In this document: piece after piece, positions 16,209-24,806 of the stretch
Position numbering within the stretch: position 1 is the stretch's first letter
Layout of the letters: every line of letters begins with the position of its first letter
DNA from: Rhodohalobacter mucosus
GTDB lineage: Bacteria > Bacteroidota > Rhodothermia > Balneolales > Balneolaceae
Direction of reading: 5' to 3'
Assembly: GCF_003150675.1 (NCBI RefSeq)
Contig: NZ_QGGB01000005.1
Span: forward strand, 372,001-436,000
DNA length: 64,000 bases
Notes under the pieces: generated by a model
What the model was told of the DNA's origin: nothing
Database searches by the model: none
What the model saw: the letters and a program-made list of their open reading frames with translations, nothing else
Translations under genes and position numbers: made by a program

Positions 16209-17435
16209 TCACTTTCCGAACGACAACACGGCAACAGGATCCGTTTTGGCCGCAATGCGGGCCGGAAGCCAGGAAGCGAGTGTACAGAGAAGAATGGTGA
16301 CTGCACTGACAATCACAAAGTCGAGCAGATGCGGCTCAACGGGTACGGTGCTCATGTAGTAGTTTTCCTCAGAAAGCGGAATAATCTGGTAGTTGATCTG
16401 CAGCCAGAAAAATACCATTGCAATTCCGGTACCCATCAGAAGTCCCGATACGGCGACATAAAGTCCCTCCAAAAGAAAAACCTGTCGTATAGAACGGCTT
16501 CTGGCCCCGATTGTCTTCAAAATACCAATGTCCTTGACCCGCTCGAGTACCATCATCAGCACCGTGCCAATCAGGTTGAAAGCGGCAACGACAATCATAA
16601 CCGCGATCACAAAAGGGATCGTCTCTTCCTGCAGATCCACCCATGCGAAAATATTGCGGTATCGCTGGTATACATTTTCAGTTACAAAAGGGAAGCGTGT
16701 ATCATCACGAACCGATGCATATACGGAGCGTATATTATCCATATTCACCGCATTGATATCGATCATGCTCGCTTCAAGCGTTCCAAGCTCAAACAGGCGT
16801 CGAACCGGCTGAATATGCGTCAATGCAAAATTGTCATCAAATCGTGCGATTCCGGTCTGATAGACGCCTGTGAGCCGGAACTGGCTGATCTCGGGACTAT
16901 TGAGGGGGGAGGGGAGTCCGTCCAGCGCATAAACGGTGATGCGGTCTCCGATCTCTGCGCCAAGAGTTTGGGTGAGTGAGCTGCCGAGTATGATGCCGTG
17001 CAGCCCGTCCTGCTGCTTACTGATGTCGTAGGTTCCTTCCGATATGTAGTCCCGGAGCCGGGTTACATCGCCTTCGCCGGGTACTCCCTTGATCCCTGTA
17101 CCGCTCACTTCGCCTGGCCCCTGGATCATAACCTGACCCAAAATTACCGGCTGTGCTACATCCACTCCCGGCATGTCGCCTATATGAACACTGAGCGTAT
17201 CCGACCGGAATATGGGATCATTCATAAACGAATGCACCGTCACATGCGGCGCAAATCCCAGTATTTTCTCATTGATGGTGGATTTAAACCCGTGCACGAT
17301 CGACAGTGAAATAAGCAGTCCCGCCGAGCCGATGGCAACCCCCCCGATGGCCATCAGCTTGATGAACGATAAAAAACGGGATTCACGCTTCGATCCCCAG
17401 AAATAGCGTCGCGCAATGTAGGCGGTGAAATTCAT
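16209..17435 (-). CDS. ABC transporter permease of the LolC/LolE (FtsX-MacB) family
   Basis: A 408-residue protein with the family layout. One N-terminal membrane helix (about residues 25-50, following RYFWGSKRESRFLSFIKL) precedes a large periplasmic domain (about 55-265). Three C-terminal helices follow (about 272-298, 320-348 and 372-394), with the coupling-helix motif LMMVLERVKDIGILKTIGA. Such permeases move lipoproteins from the inner membrane to the LolA carrier, powered by a LolD ATPase. No LolD is adjacent, so the ATPase must be encoded elsewhere. Which of LolC or LolE it corresponds to cannot be told; many Bacteroidota have a single LolC/E-type protein. Confidence 0.88.
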   Translation of the reverse strand: MNFTAYIARRYFWGSKRESRFLSFIKLMAIGGVAIGSAGLLISLSIVHGFKSTINEKILGFAPHVTVHSFMNDPIFRSDTLSVHIGDMPGVDVAQPVILGQVMIQGPGEVSGTGIKGVPGEGDVTRLRDYISEGTYDISKQQDGLHGIILGSSLTQTLGAEIGDRITVYALDGLPSPLNSPEISQFRLTGVYQTGIARFDDNFALTHIQPVRRLFELGTLEASMIDINAVNMDNIRSVYASVRDDTRFPFVTENVYQRYRNIFAWVDLQEETIPFVIAVMIVVAAFNLIGTVLMMVLERVKDIGILKTIGARSRSIRQVFLLEGLYVAVSGLLMGTGIAMVFFWLQINYQIIPLSEENYYMSTVPVEPHLLDFVIVSAVTILLCTLASWLPARIAAKTDPVAVLSFGK

Positions 17436-17478
17436 ATCAGGTGCGGGGTGCAGGATTCCCCGATAATTCGGGATTTTT

Positions 17479-17513
17479 CAGGTTGCAAGTTGCAGGTTTC
17501 AGGTTTAAAGTTC
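17479..17513. repeat. Degenerate heptad array (CAGGTTT type)
   Basis: Five 7-bp units (CAGGTTG, CAAGTTG, CAGGTTT, CAGGTTT, AAAGTTC) lie just upstream of the LolC/E-like start codon. The 315-bp spacer 17436-17750 holds this and the next array and no gene. Confidence 0.65.
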
Positions 17514-17700
17514 TACACGAGAATATCAGGATTGGATTGGAAATAGACATCTTCAAAAAAAGCACTTCTTACAGGAGACGCTCTGGACCCGGTTTTAGTA
17601 CATCAGGAAATGTGAAAACATGTATTGCAAAACCACAACACTCGGACTTATCCAAAGCACTCGTGATCCTCAAGCTTAACCTCAGCCTCAAATTTCAACA

Positions 17701-17735
17701 TGTAACCTGAAACCTTAACCGTCAAACCTGTAACG
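17701..17735. repeat. Degenerate heptad array (TGTAACC type)
   Basis: Units TGTAACC, TGAAACC, TTAACCG, TCAAACC, TGTAACG end 15 bp before the lysS stop codon. The sequence is related to the complement of the array at 17479-17513. Confidence 0.65.
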
Positions 17736-17750
17736 CCAAAGCGCTCTGCG

Positions 17751-19280
17751 CTACCCCTCCGGTTTCATTTGCGGAAAGAAGAGCACATCGCGTATGGAGT
17801 CTGAATCGGTCATAATCATCGCAAGGCGGTCGATACCGATACCGATACCGGCGGTTGGCGGCATGCCGTATTCTATGGCTCGCAGGAAGTCTTCATCCAC
17901 GGTCATCGCTTCCTCGTCGCCGCCGGCTCTAAGGCGGGCCTGTTCTTCGAATCGCTCGCGTTGGTCTACCGGATCGTTGAGCTCTGTAAAGGCGTTTGCG
18001 ATCTCCTTACCGTTGCAGATCGCTTCAAAACGCTCAACAAGCCCTTCCTTGCTGCGGTGTTTCTTGGCCAGCGGACTCATCTCAACGGGGTAGTCTGTGA
18101 TGAATGTGGGCTGAATCAATTTGGGTTCAACGGTTTCACCAAAAATTTCATCTATCAGCTTTCCTTTGCCCATGCTTTTATCCACTTCAATGTGGAGATC
18201 CTTTGCGATGTTGCGAATCTCACTTTCCGATTTGCCGGAAAGATCGTGGCCGGTCTCTTTCTCAATGGCTTCGTACATGGGGATTCGGGGCCAGGGTGCC
18301 TTGAAATCAATTTCATGTTCACCCACGGTTACGCTGGTTGAACCGTGCAGCTTCAGGGCAACATGCTCGATCATGTTCTCCATGAAGCTCATCATCCAGT
18401 TGTAGTCTTTCCACGCCACATAGAGTTCCACCTGCGTGAACTCCGGATTGTGAAAGCGGGAAAGTCCTTCATTCCGGAAGTCTTTTGAAAACTCATATAC
18501 CCCGTCAAAACCGCCTACGATCAATCGTTTCAGATAGAGCTCATTGGCAATACGAAGGTAAAGGTCGATATCAAGAGCGTTGAGGTGTGTTTTAAAAGGC
18601 CTTGCCGAGGCTCCCCCGTAAATTGGCTGCAGGATGGGAGTTTCCACCTCCAGGTATCCGCGCTCATTCATAAACTCCCGCATTGACTGTACCATGTGCG
18701 TGCGTTTGATGAAGGCATCCTTGACATCCGGATTGACGATCAGATCCACATATCGCTGCCGGTACCGCATCTCCTTATCCGAGAATGCGTCAAAGGTCTT
18801 TGTTTCACCCTCTTCGGTCTCCACTTCCTTGGGGGTTGGAATCGGGCGAAGGGTTTTGCCTAAAAATTCGAACTCTTCAGCGTGAATGGTGGTCTCGCCG
18901 GTTCGCGTTTTAAAAACAAATCCGCGGATGCCGATAAAGTCGCCGATGTCGGTGAGCTTCTTGAATACGGTATTGTACTCCTCGGTGCCCACGTCGTCGC
19001 GGCGAATGTAGATCTGGATGATGCCGCCGGAATCCTGAAGCGTAAAAAAAGAGGCCTTTCCCATGATACGCCGCGTCATTACACGGCCTGCAACGGATAC
19101 ACGCTCTGCGCCTTCCGGTTCCCCGGCGATCAGCGTCTCTTCATTCTCCAGAATATCCTTTGAAGTATGGGTGACATCATATTCATAAGGGTAGGGGTTG
19201 ATGTCAAGTTCCCTGAGCTGCTCAAGTTTGGATTTTCGGATCTGTTGTTGTTCACTTAGCGAGGGTTCAGCCTTCGTCAT
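17751..19280 (-). CDS. lysS: Lysyl-tRNA synthetase, class II
   Basis: A 509-residue enzyme that charges tRNA-Lys. The N-terminal OB-fold anticodon-binding domain (about 60-150) contains [21 protein letters not shown]. The class II catalytic core has motif 2 ([19 protein letters not shown], about 265) and motif 3 ([13 protein letters not shown], near residue 485). Length matches bacterial LysS. It is transcribed alone, divergent from the phosphopantetheinyl transferase operon. Confidence 0.98.
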   Translation of the reverse strand: MTKAEPSLSEQQQIRKSKLEQLRELDINPYPYEYDVTHTSKDILENEETLIAGEPEGAERVSVAGRVMTRRIMGKASFFTLQDSGGIIQIYIRRDDVGTEEYNTVFKKLTDIGDFIGIRGFVFKTRTGETTIHAEEFEFLGKTLRPIPTPKEVETEEGETKTFDAFSDKEMRYRQRYVDLIVNPDVKDAFIKRTHMVQSMREFMNERGYLEVETPILQPIYGGASARPFKTHLNALDIDLYLRIANELYLKRLIVGGFDGVYEFSKDFRNEGLSRFHNPEFTQVELYVAWKDYNWMMSFMENMIEHVALKLHGSTSVTVGEHEIDFKAPWPRIPMYEAIEKETGHDLSGKSESEIRNIAKDLHIEVDKSMGKGKLIDEIFGETVEPKLIQPTFITDYPVEMSPLAKKHRSKEGLVERFEAICNGKEIANAFTELNDPVDQRERFEEQARLRAGGDEEAMTVDEDFLRAIEYGMPPTAGIGIGIDRLAMIMTDSDSIRDVLFFPQMKPEG

Positions 19281-19440
19281 TTAAATAGTTGGATTATTAA
19301 CGTATTTTATAGTTCTATAGAAACGCCTAAAATAACAAAAAAACGTAGCAACAGATACTTCCTTTTTACTATGTTCACAGGAGTGAAAGGCACGAATCGA
19401 ATGCCTGAATGCTTTGAAATGAAACAGGGAGGGGGGTGAG

Positions 19441-20097
19441 TTGAGCTACGTTATCGATACCATACCGGAAGTTTTGTTTGAACAAATTCAACATCACGGT
19501 CTGCCGGAGGAGATCCTTTCGGGGTACGAACCTCTGAGGGTTGAAACATCCGGGGGCGACATAGACACATCACAGAGCATCACAGGCACACTGCTTATCA
19601 AAAAAATTGCCGACCGCTGTATGGATGTTTCCAGAATCGACGTCTATACGGAAAAGTACGAGAAACCAAAAGCATTCATCGGAAGCCGTGAGGTATCGGT
19701 CAGCTTCTCACATACTACGGATGCACTGGCCGCGGCGGTATCCGAAAAGTATAATGTGGGTCTCGATATGGAGAGCATGGGACGCCCGGTTCACAAGCGT
19801 CTTGCAGAAAGAATGAAACATTTCGAAGAGTCGCCACTCCTTTATGAACAAAATGAATGGATCCGCATTTGGACGCTCAAGGAAGCGGCCTTAAAAATGA
19901 TCGGAACCGGACTCAGAAAACCGATGAATAGCGTAAGCATTATTCAGATGGATAAATATGGGTTCAGTGTACAATTTGACGATGGAATGCGTGCAAAAAT
20001 TTGTAGCTTCCCGAATCACGGTCATTGGATCTCCATTTGCTACAGACAACTACCCAAAAAACATATCATCGATAGTAAAAGACTTCACATTATTTAG
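19441..20097 (+). CDS. 4'-phosphopantetheinyl transferase superfamily protein
   Basis: A 218-residue Sfp-like protein that attaches the phosphopantetheine arm of CoA to carrier proteins. Visible motifs are SFSH (88-91), the Mg-binding G-L-D109-M-E111 and W144-xx-K147-E148-A. The frame has no in-frame ATG or GTG near the 5' end, and a stop lies at 19420-19422. Translation must therefore start at the TTG at 19441, which follows a strong AGGGAGGGGGG ribosome site. It is followed after 21 bp by the MEMO-like gene, so they are probably one operon. Whether it serves fatty-acid ACP or another carrier is unclear. Confidence 0.88.
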   Translation: MSYVIDTIPEVLFEQIQHHGLPEEILSGYEPLRVETSGGDIDTSQSITGTLLIKKIADRCMDVSRIDVYTEKYEKPKAFIGSREVSVSFSHTTDALAAAVSEKYNVGLDMESMGRPVHKRLAERMKHFEESPLLYEQNEWIRIWTLKEAALKMIGTGLRKPMNSVSIIQMDKYGFSVQFDDGMRAKICSFPNHGHWISICYRQLPKKHIIDSKRLHII

Positions 20098-20118
20098 GTC
20101 ATCGAAGGAGCTAATCTT

Positions 20119-20898
20119 ATGAATATATCATCATATAGTCGCGAAGAGCTAACCCAGGGTCTGGAACGCGCACGGTCGAAACGAAATTCGGGTCAGCAAT
20201 CATCAGACGATGCAGTCCGCGTCATGTTTGCACCGGGTTCCATTACAAGCGAAAACATAGATGAAGTGTACGAGCTATACTCCCGCATTTCAGAGGAACA
20301 GTTCGACACCGTAGTCGTTGTGGAATCCCATCCGGGCAGTGCAGAGAAGAAACTTCCGCTTCCCTCTTTTAAATCCGTTACCACCCCGCTGGGCGAAGTG
20401 ATGGCTAATGACCGCCTCAGAAATGACTTCTGCGACGAGGACGACGATTTCTTCATTAATGACGAAGCGTTTGACTCGTCATCGGTATGCCTTTACGATC
20501 AGCTGATGATGCTGCAGTGTTCGCTCAAGAACTTCTCTGTTGTAAGCATACAGATTACGGATGAAAACCCGTACATCGTAAAAGAACTTGCCTACGCTCT
20601 GGAAGAGATTCTCGCATCAAAGAATGCGCTGGTTGTGTTTTGCTGCGACCTGGACGGATCGCACAGTGATGAATTCGAGATGCTAATGAGCCACTACAAG
20701 GATGAGAATTTCAACAGTATGATGAACTACCTCTCATCGGCCGATTTATCCATGCGCGGAGCCGGAACCTTTCTGGCCGGCCTGATCGTATCCAGAAGAT
20801 GGGGTTTGTCCCTCAATTTCAATCATACCACCCATTCTGATACCCGAAATCTGCTTCTCGGTTTTGCAGAAATGCAGCATCAGCCTATCTTTGGCTAA
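20119..20898 (+). CDS. Divergent MEMO1/AmmeMemoRadiSam-B-like protein
   Basis: A 259-residue soluble protein that I read as a divergent MEMO-like fold. VVVVESHPGS (about residues 70-79) matches the first histidine block (GPxH). VTTPLGEVMANDRL (about 90) matches TPLGxVxVD. LYDQLMMLQ (about 128) replaces HSLEvqLPFL. VVFCCDLDGSH (about 174-184) replaces VASSDLSHY. Two of the three active-site blocks are altered, so any metal site is likely modified or lost. It sits in an operon with the phosphopantetheinyl transferase and overlaps the DUF2520 gene by one base (TAATG). Function is unknown. Confidence 0.55.
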   Translation: MNISSYSREELTQGLERARSKRNSGQQSSDDAVRVMFAPGSITSENIDEVYELYSRISEEQFDTVVVVESHPGSAEKKLPLPSFKSVTTPLGEVMANDRLRNDFCDEDDDFFINDEAFDSSSVCLYDQLMMLQCSLKNFSVVSIQITDENPYIVKELAYALEEILASKNALVVFCCDLDGSHSDEFEMLMSHYKDENFNSMMNYLSSADLSMRGAGTFLAGLIVSRRWGLSLNFNHTTHSDTRNLLLGFAEMQHQPIFG

Positions 20899-21719
20899 TG
20901 ACCTATGAACAACAGTTTTCGGTAACTATTATCGGAACCGGCGCCGTGGGTTCGGCGCTGCAGGATTTTTTTCTATCGAACGGATACACCGTTATATCCG
21001 CCGTAAATCAAACATCCGGACTGCCGGAAGAGAGTCATCGGTACGGTGATGTGATTTTTATTACAACTCCTGATGATGCGATCAAATCCGTCTCTGAAAG
21101 CCTTGCTGCGAAAGAGATCAAATGGGCCGGAAAGACAGCAGTACACTGCTCCGGAGGCCTCTCATCCGACCAGCTTTCTGCCTTGGCGTCCAAAGGTGCC
21201 GGCACCGCATCGATGCATCCCATTCAAACATTCCGGAAAGGAGATAATGCCGGCCGTTTCCAAGGAATTACGATCTCCCTGGAAGGAGATTTTGAAGCCA
21301 AAGCCCTTCTGAAACCACTCGTAAAACAAATGCGGGCAAAGCACATTGATGTAACTCCGGGCCAGAAACAAGCTCTGCACATTGGTGCCGTATTCACCTC
21401 CAACTACCTTGTTTCCCTTTTTCGAACCGTTGAAGAGTATCTTGAAGCAGAAGAGATTGAGGACGGTATCACAATCATGCGTCCCCTTGTTGAGCAGACA
21501 ATGCGAAACATTTTTGAAAAAGGCACTTCTGAAGCGTTAACGGGCCCTGTGAGCCGCGGTGATGTTCAAACGGTTGAATCGCATCTTAGCCGCCTCATTT
21601 TTTACCCCGAACATCAGGCGCTTTATCGCCGGCTCGGCAAAACCGCACTGGATATTGCCAGGGAATCGGGCAGCCTTACCGAAGAGGAAGCGGATAAACT
21701 GATGCAGCTTTTTGAGTAG
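20898..21719 (+). CDS. Rossmann-like and DUF2520 domain oxidoreductase-like protein
   Basis: A 273-residue protein. The N-terminal NAD(P)-binding Rossmann motif is VTIIGTGAVGSAL (about residues 9-21), with a conserved VHCSGGLSSDQL block (about 82). SMHPIQTFRKG lies at about 104, and the helical DUF2520 half begins at QALHIGAVFTSNYL (about 157). The family resembles ketopantoate/pyrroline-carboxylate reductases, but its substrate is unknown. Its start overlaps the stop of the MEMO-like gene, so the two are translationally coupled. It is last in the phosphopantetheinyl transferase operon, which makes a CoA or pantothenate link tempting but unproven. Confidence 0.85.
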   Translation: MTYEQQFSVTIIGTGAVGSALQDFFLSNGYTVISAVNQTSGLPEESHRYGDVIFITTPDDAIKSVSESLAAKEIKWAGKTAVHCSGGLSSDQLSALASKGAGTASMHPIQTFRKGDNAGRFQGITISLEGDFEAKALLKPLVKQMRAKHIDVTPGQKQALHIGAVFTSNYLVSLFRTVEEYLEAEEIEDGITIMRPLVEQTMRNIFEKGTSEALTGPVSRGDVQTVESHLSRLIFYPEHQALYRRLGKTALDIARESGSLTEEEADKLMQLFE

Positions 21720-21785
21720 TGGATTTCAGACATAAGCCGGAAAAACATCATTTCAACCAGACAAGCCTTTGAGGTAATGAAACCG

Positions 21786-21822
21786 ACCTCCGGGCCGAAG
21801 GCGATTCCCGCGATGTGATGCA
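21786..21822 (-). repeat. Dispersed intergenic repeat, degenerate copy 3 (inverted)
   Basis: On the minus strand this reads TCACATCGCGGGAATCGCC followed by TTCGGCCCGGAGG, matching the first 35 bases of the 61-bp element with several changes. Degenerate heptads (ACTGACC, ACTGACT, ACTAACA, then ACCTTAA, AACCTTA) follow at about 21864-21910. Confidence 0.55.
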
Positions 21823-21946
21823 GATAAACAGATGAATACCGAACCGGTGAAGTGGACTATAAAGGAACCAACAACACGCAACTGACCACTGACTACTAAC
21901 AAAAGCACCTTAAAACCTTAACACATTAATACTTTTATTACCCCGT

Positions 21947-22345
21947 TCAGGGTTTCCAGATGTTGCAGGCTCCGGAATCTGCTATCCGGGTGTCGTGAGT
22001 AGCCAGGGGATATCCTGAAAGAATGGATGTAGCAACTATCAGACGATCGGCGGGGTCGGTGTGAAAAGAGTCGGGAAGCTCTCGTTGTGCAATGACAACA
22101 TCCGTATCGGCAATGAGAAGAGTTGCGGCACGGGTTGCAAGGGCAGCGCGGATCCATTCTGAAAAACCGGGATTAAGAGTGATCCGTCCTTTTCGTTCCA
22201 GCATTTCCGCTTCCCAGACGGACACCCATGATATGGCCAGTTCACCGGTTGATGCTTTCTGATCGATGACTTTGCGCTCTTTTTCTGAAAGGTTTACGTC
22301 ACCAAGCAGCCACCAGAGCCAGATATGGGTATCGAGAAGAATCAC
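21947..22345 (-). CDS. vapC: VapC-type PIN-domain ribonuclease toxin
   Basis: A 132-residue PIN-domain protein. The acidic metal-binding set is visible: D5 in LLDTHIWLW, E45 in WVSVWEAEML, D97/D100 in TDPADRLIVATS and D118 in THDTRI. VapC toxins cleave tRNA or rRNA when their antitoxin is degraded. It overlaps the antitoxin gene by 4 bp, the usual arrangement. All catalytic residues are kept, so it should be active. Confidence 0.93.
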   Translation of the reverse strand: MILLDTHIWLWWLLGDVNLSEKERKVIDQKASTGELAISWVSVWEAEMLERKGRITLNPGFSEWIRAALATRAATLLIADTDVVIAQRELPDSFHTDPADRLIVATSILSGYPLATHDTRIADSGACNIWKP

Positions 22346-22611
22346 TTACTTTCGGGCTCATTGACGGATATCGAGTGATTCCAGTCCGGTCCGGAATATC
22401 CTTCAAAACCTGACTCTTCAGGGGAGAGGGATGAAGCGGATCCGCTTCCCTTCAGCTTTTTCCAGGGCGCATTTTCGGTTGACATGGTTTTGGCCTTTAG
22501 TTCATTTTCAAGGCTCCGCGTGAACAACTGTTTCAGGGATATACCCTCCTCAATGGCTTTCTTTTTCGCCTCTTTCATCAGGGCATCGGGTAAATCTATT
22601 GTTGTTCGCAT
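22342..22611 (-). CDS. vapB: VapB-type ribbon-helix-helix antitoxin
   Basis: An 89-residue protein. The N-terminal ribbon-helix-helix DNA-binding segment is MRTTIDLPDALMKEAKKKAI followed by EEGISLKQLFTRSL. A polar, Ser/Pro/Glu-rich C-terminal tail probably binds the VapC active site. It precedes vapC in the same transcript. Antitoxins of this type repress their own promoter, and a candidate operator lies directly upstream. Confidence 0.88.
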   Translation of the reverse strand: MRTTIDLPDALMKEAKKKAIEEGISLKQLFTRSLENELKAKTMSTENAPWKKLKGSGSASSLSPEESGFEGYSGPDWNHSISVNEPESK

Positions 22612-22910
22612 AAAAACATATTAACATATTGCATCAAATTTTCAAACAGACTCATTAAGAAATCAATTACATCCAAAGGTTCGTGAATCTGCCTGTAAAT
22701 TTGCATAATGCCTGCCGGTAGGGTTACATTCATCGCACAAAACTGATCATTTCAGCCTGTATCTGTATCGTATTCCAGGGCATTCGGATCAACGGCATAA
22801 AATTTCGGTTCAAACGTCCTGACCGCATCACAATGCTTTTTATTTAACACAGGTTTTTTGATTTTTTCAATCTGCGAACATTGAACCCAAGGCAACGAAT
22901 ACCACGAATT
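22612..22910. promoter_or_regulatory. vapBC promoter region with ACATATT direct repeats; otherwise empty spacer
   Basis: Two ACATATT repeats 8 bp apart (about 22616-22631) directly precede the vapB start codon and are candidate VapB operator half-sites. The rest of the 299-bp spacer, shared with the plus-strand gene at 22911, shows no gene. Confidence 0.35.
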
Positions 22911-23189
22911 ATGAGCTCAAGCAAAACATTTACACTCGTCAAAGGTTCTTATTCACCGGATGATGCGAAGGAAATATTGATGAACCTGATCCAAAGCAAG
23001 ATTCAGTTTCACAACATCCGAAAACTGAGCTCTTTTGAAAAAAGCGGGTCCAGGGATGAAAAATCGGAGGACAGAATTTCGGATCTAAAGGAGACGCGCA
23101 AAGAGATTCTTGATATGCTGAAATCCGTTGACGAGAAGGGGATAAGCAACGTGATAATCAACTCGACGATCCATATCACCCTTGAATGA
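22911..23189 (+). CDS. Conserved small protein of Bacteroidota, unknown function
   Basis: A 92-residue charged, soluble protein (starts MSSSKTFTLVKGSYSPDDA, then KEILMNLIQSKIQFHNI; ends INSTIHITLE). I have a recollection of similar short proteins in other Bacteroidota with a GxxSxxDAKEILxxLxxxKIxFH core and a helix-rich middle, but no named function. The ATG at 22911 is chosen because the family start lies there; an upstream TTG would add ten unrelated residues. It stands alone between vapBC and the SbtA gene. Confidence 0.7.
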   Translation: MSSSKTFTLVKGSYSPDDAKEILMNLIQSKIQFHNIRKLSSFEKSGSRDEKSEDRISDLKETRKEILDMLKSVDEKGISNVIINSTIHITLE

Positions 23190-23329
23190 TGTGCCGGGGA
23201 TGTTCACTATCCCTGTAGTCCGGTATGTACTGAAACACTATTTATTTGCATGTTGCAGGCCCGTTTCAGATTAAGCTCTCTTCGGTTCTGCTTACCACTT
23301 AAAAAATCCAACTAACCTCATTCTACGTT

Positions 23330-24292
23330 ATGGAGCATATTGGCGTTCTGGCTTCAAACCTGCTTTCCCCGATAATTCTTCTTTTTGTTCTGGGTATACT
23401 GGCGTCGCTGCTGAAAAGCGACCTTAAACTTCCGTCACCTCTCTACAATGGACTTACAATCTATTTGCTTCTGGCCATCGGCCTGAAAGGAGGGGTGGAG
23501 CTGCATAAGACACCGGTCAGCGAGTTTATATGGCCTGCCCTTATCACCCTGCTTCTGGGTATCATTACACCGATAACCGCATACAATGTGCTGCGACGAT
23601 TAGGCAGGTTCGACAGGATCAATGCATCGGCTATTGCAGCACATTACGGATCCGTTTCGGCCGTTACATTTATTGTTGCGGTCAGTTTTGGTACCATGAA
23701 CGGGCTCACATCCGAAGGGTTTATGCCCGCCATGGTAGCCATTCTGGAGGTGCCCGCCATCGTGGTAGCTCTGATGATTGCATTTACCCGTGAAAAGCGG
23801 GCCGGTTCTTGGCAGGAAGCGCTTCACGAAGTGTTGGCCGGACGCAGCGTAATGCTGCTGCTGGGTGGACTGATTATCGGCTGGATTTCGGGTCCCGATG
23901 GATTTGAACCGATATCTCCGTTTTTTGAAACGGGATTCAAGGGCGCTCTTGCGCTGTTTCTGCTCGAAATGGGCGTAATTACGGCCAAAAGGCTGGAAGG
24001 CCTGAAGGAGGTTGGAGGTTTCCTGATCGCATTTGGTATTATTGTTCCCATCCTGCATGGTATCCTGGCTATATGGCTGGGCAATATGGCAGGGTTATCC
24101 GTCGCAGGGTCGGCGGTTTTGGGTGCCATGGTGTCGAGCGCTTCCTATATTGCAGCTCCGGCGGCCGTACGGATTGCGCTTCCCGAAGCCAATCCAACGC
24201 TTTACCTGACGGCTTCGCTCGGTATAACCTTCCCGTTTAACATTACAATCGGAATACCGATTTATTATGCCTTTGCGGAGTGGCTACTTTGA
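23330..24292 (+). CDS. sbtA: SbtA-type sodium-dependent bicarbonate transporter
   Basis: A 320-residue membrane protein with about ten helices in two inverted halves, the SbtA (formerly DUF897) fold. Family landmarks are LKLPSPLYNGLTIYLLLAIGLKGG (positions about 31-54), AIAAHYGSVSAVTF (about 100-113), FLLEMGVITAKRL and GAMVSSASYIAAPAAVRIALPEANP (about 265-289). It should import HCO3- with Na+ across the inner membrane. It is followed after 60 bp by a PII-like gene, the partner that gates SbtA in cyanobacteria. In this apparently heterotrophic setting the bicarbonate probably feeds carboxylases. Confidence 0.9.
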   Translation: MEHIGVLASNLLSPIILLFVLGILASLLKSDLKLPSPLYNGLTIYLLLAIGLKGGVELHKTPVSEFIWPALITLLLGIITPITAYNVLRRLGRFDRINASAIAAHYGSVSAVTFIVAVSFGTMNGLTSEGFMPAMVAILEVPAIVVALMIAFTREKRAGSWQEALHEVLAGRSVMLLLGGLIIGWISGPDGFEPISPFFETGFKGALALFLLEMGVITAKRLEGLKEVGGFLIAFGIIVPILHGILAIWLGNMAGLSVAGSAVLGAMVSSASYIAAPAAVRIALPEANPTLYLTASLGITFPFNITIGIPIYYAFAEWLL

Positions 24293-24352
24293 GTCATTAT
24301 GAGTGATTCATACATACAATTTTCTGACAATGATTATCAAACGGATTAGCTT

Positions 24353-24655
24353 ATGAAAACCACTACACTGAAGCTTGTGACCATCGTAACGGAAAGAATA
24401 CTGGAAGAACGCGTTCTTCGTAAGATTACCGAGATTGGAGCCAGGGGGTACACGCTTACAAAGGCGACCGGAAAAGGCTCCAGGGGCGTTCGTGCCAGTG
24501 AATGGGAGGGGCCCGATACACGAATTGAAACACTGGTGAGCAGTGATGTGGCAGACGGGATTATAGAGTACATTTCGGATAACCTTTTTGAACACTACGC
24601 CGTTATCGTATACGTTCAGGAAGCCCATGTTGTACGGGGTGATAAATATATCTGA
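24353..24655 (+). CDS. sbtB: SbtB-like PII-family regulator of the bicarbonate transporter
   Basis: A 100-residue PII-like protein with the alternating beta-alpha pattern TTTLKLVTIVTERILEE, ARGYTLTKATGKGSRG (T-loop start, about 30-45), RIETLVSSDVADGIIEYI and HYAVIVYVQEAHVV. It matches SbtB in position next to sbtA and in length. The C-terminal CGPxGC redox loop seen in some cyanobacterial SbtB proteins is absent; the chain ends GDKYI. SbtB senses adenine nucleotides such as AMP/cAMP and closes SbtA; that role is inferred here from family and context. Confidence 0.85.
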   Translation: MKTTTLKLVTIVTERILEERVLRKITEIGARGYTLTKATGKGSRGVRASEWEGPDTRIETLVSSDVADGIIEYISDNLFEHYAVIVYVQEAHVVRGDKYI

Positions 24656-24806
24656 TCAGGTTATCGTTGAACCGCTCTTTTCTGAATCATCTTTTCCGGT
24701 CGATTGCACAGAGGCCGAAAAGGTCCGAATGCGCGTTTCAGCTGTGGTTCCATTAATTGAATAGTTATGGACCGCAAGGAGGTCAATCAAGAAGCAAATC
24801 AGCGTT

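Noticed and set aside
15590-16210. Possible CRISPR or telomere structure
   Set aside because: The repeats are 7-bp units without spacers, and the chromosome context continues on both sides, so it is neither a CRISPR array nor a chromosome end.
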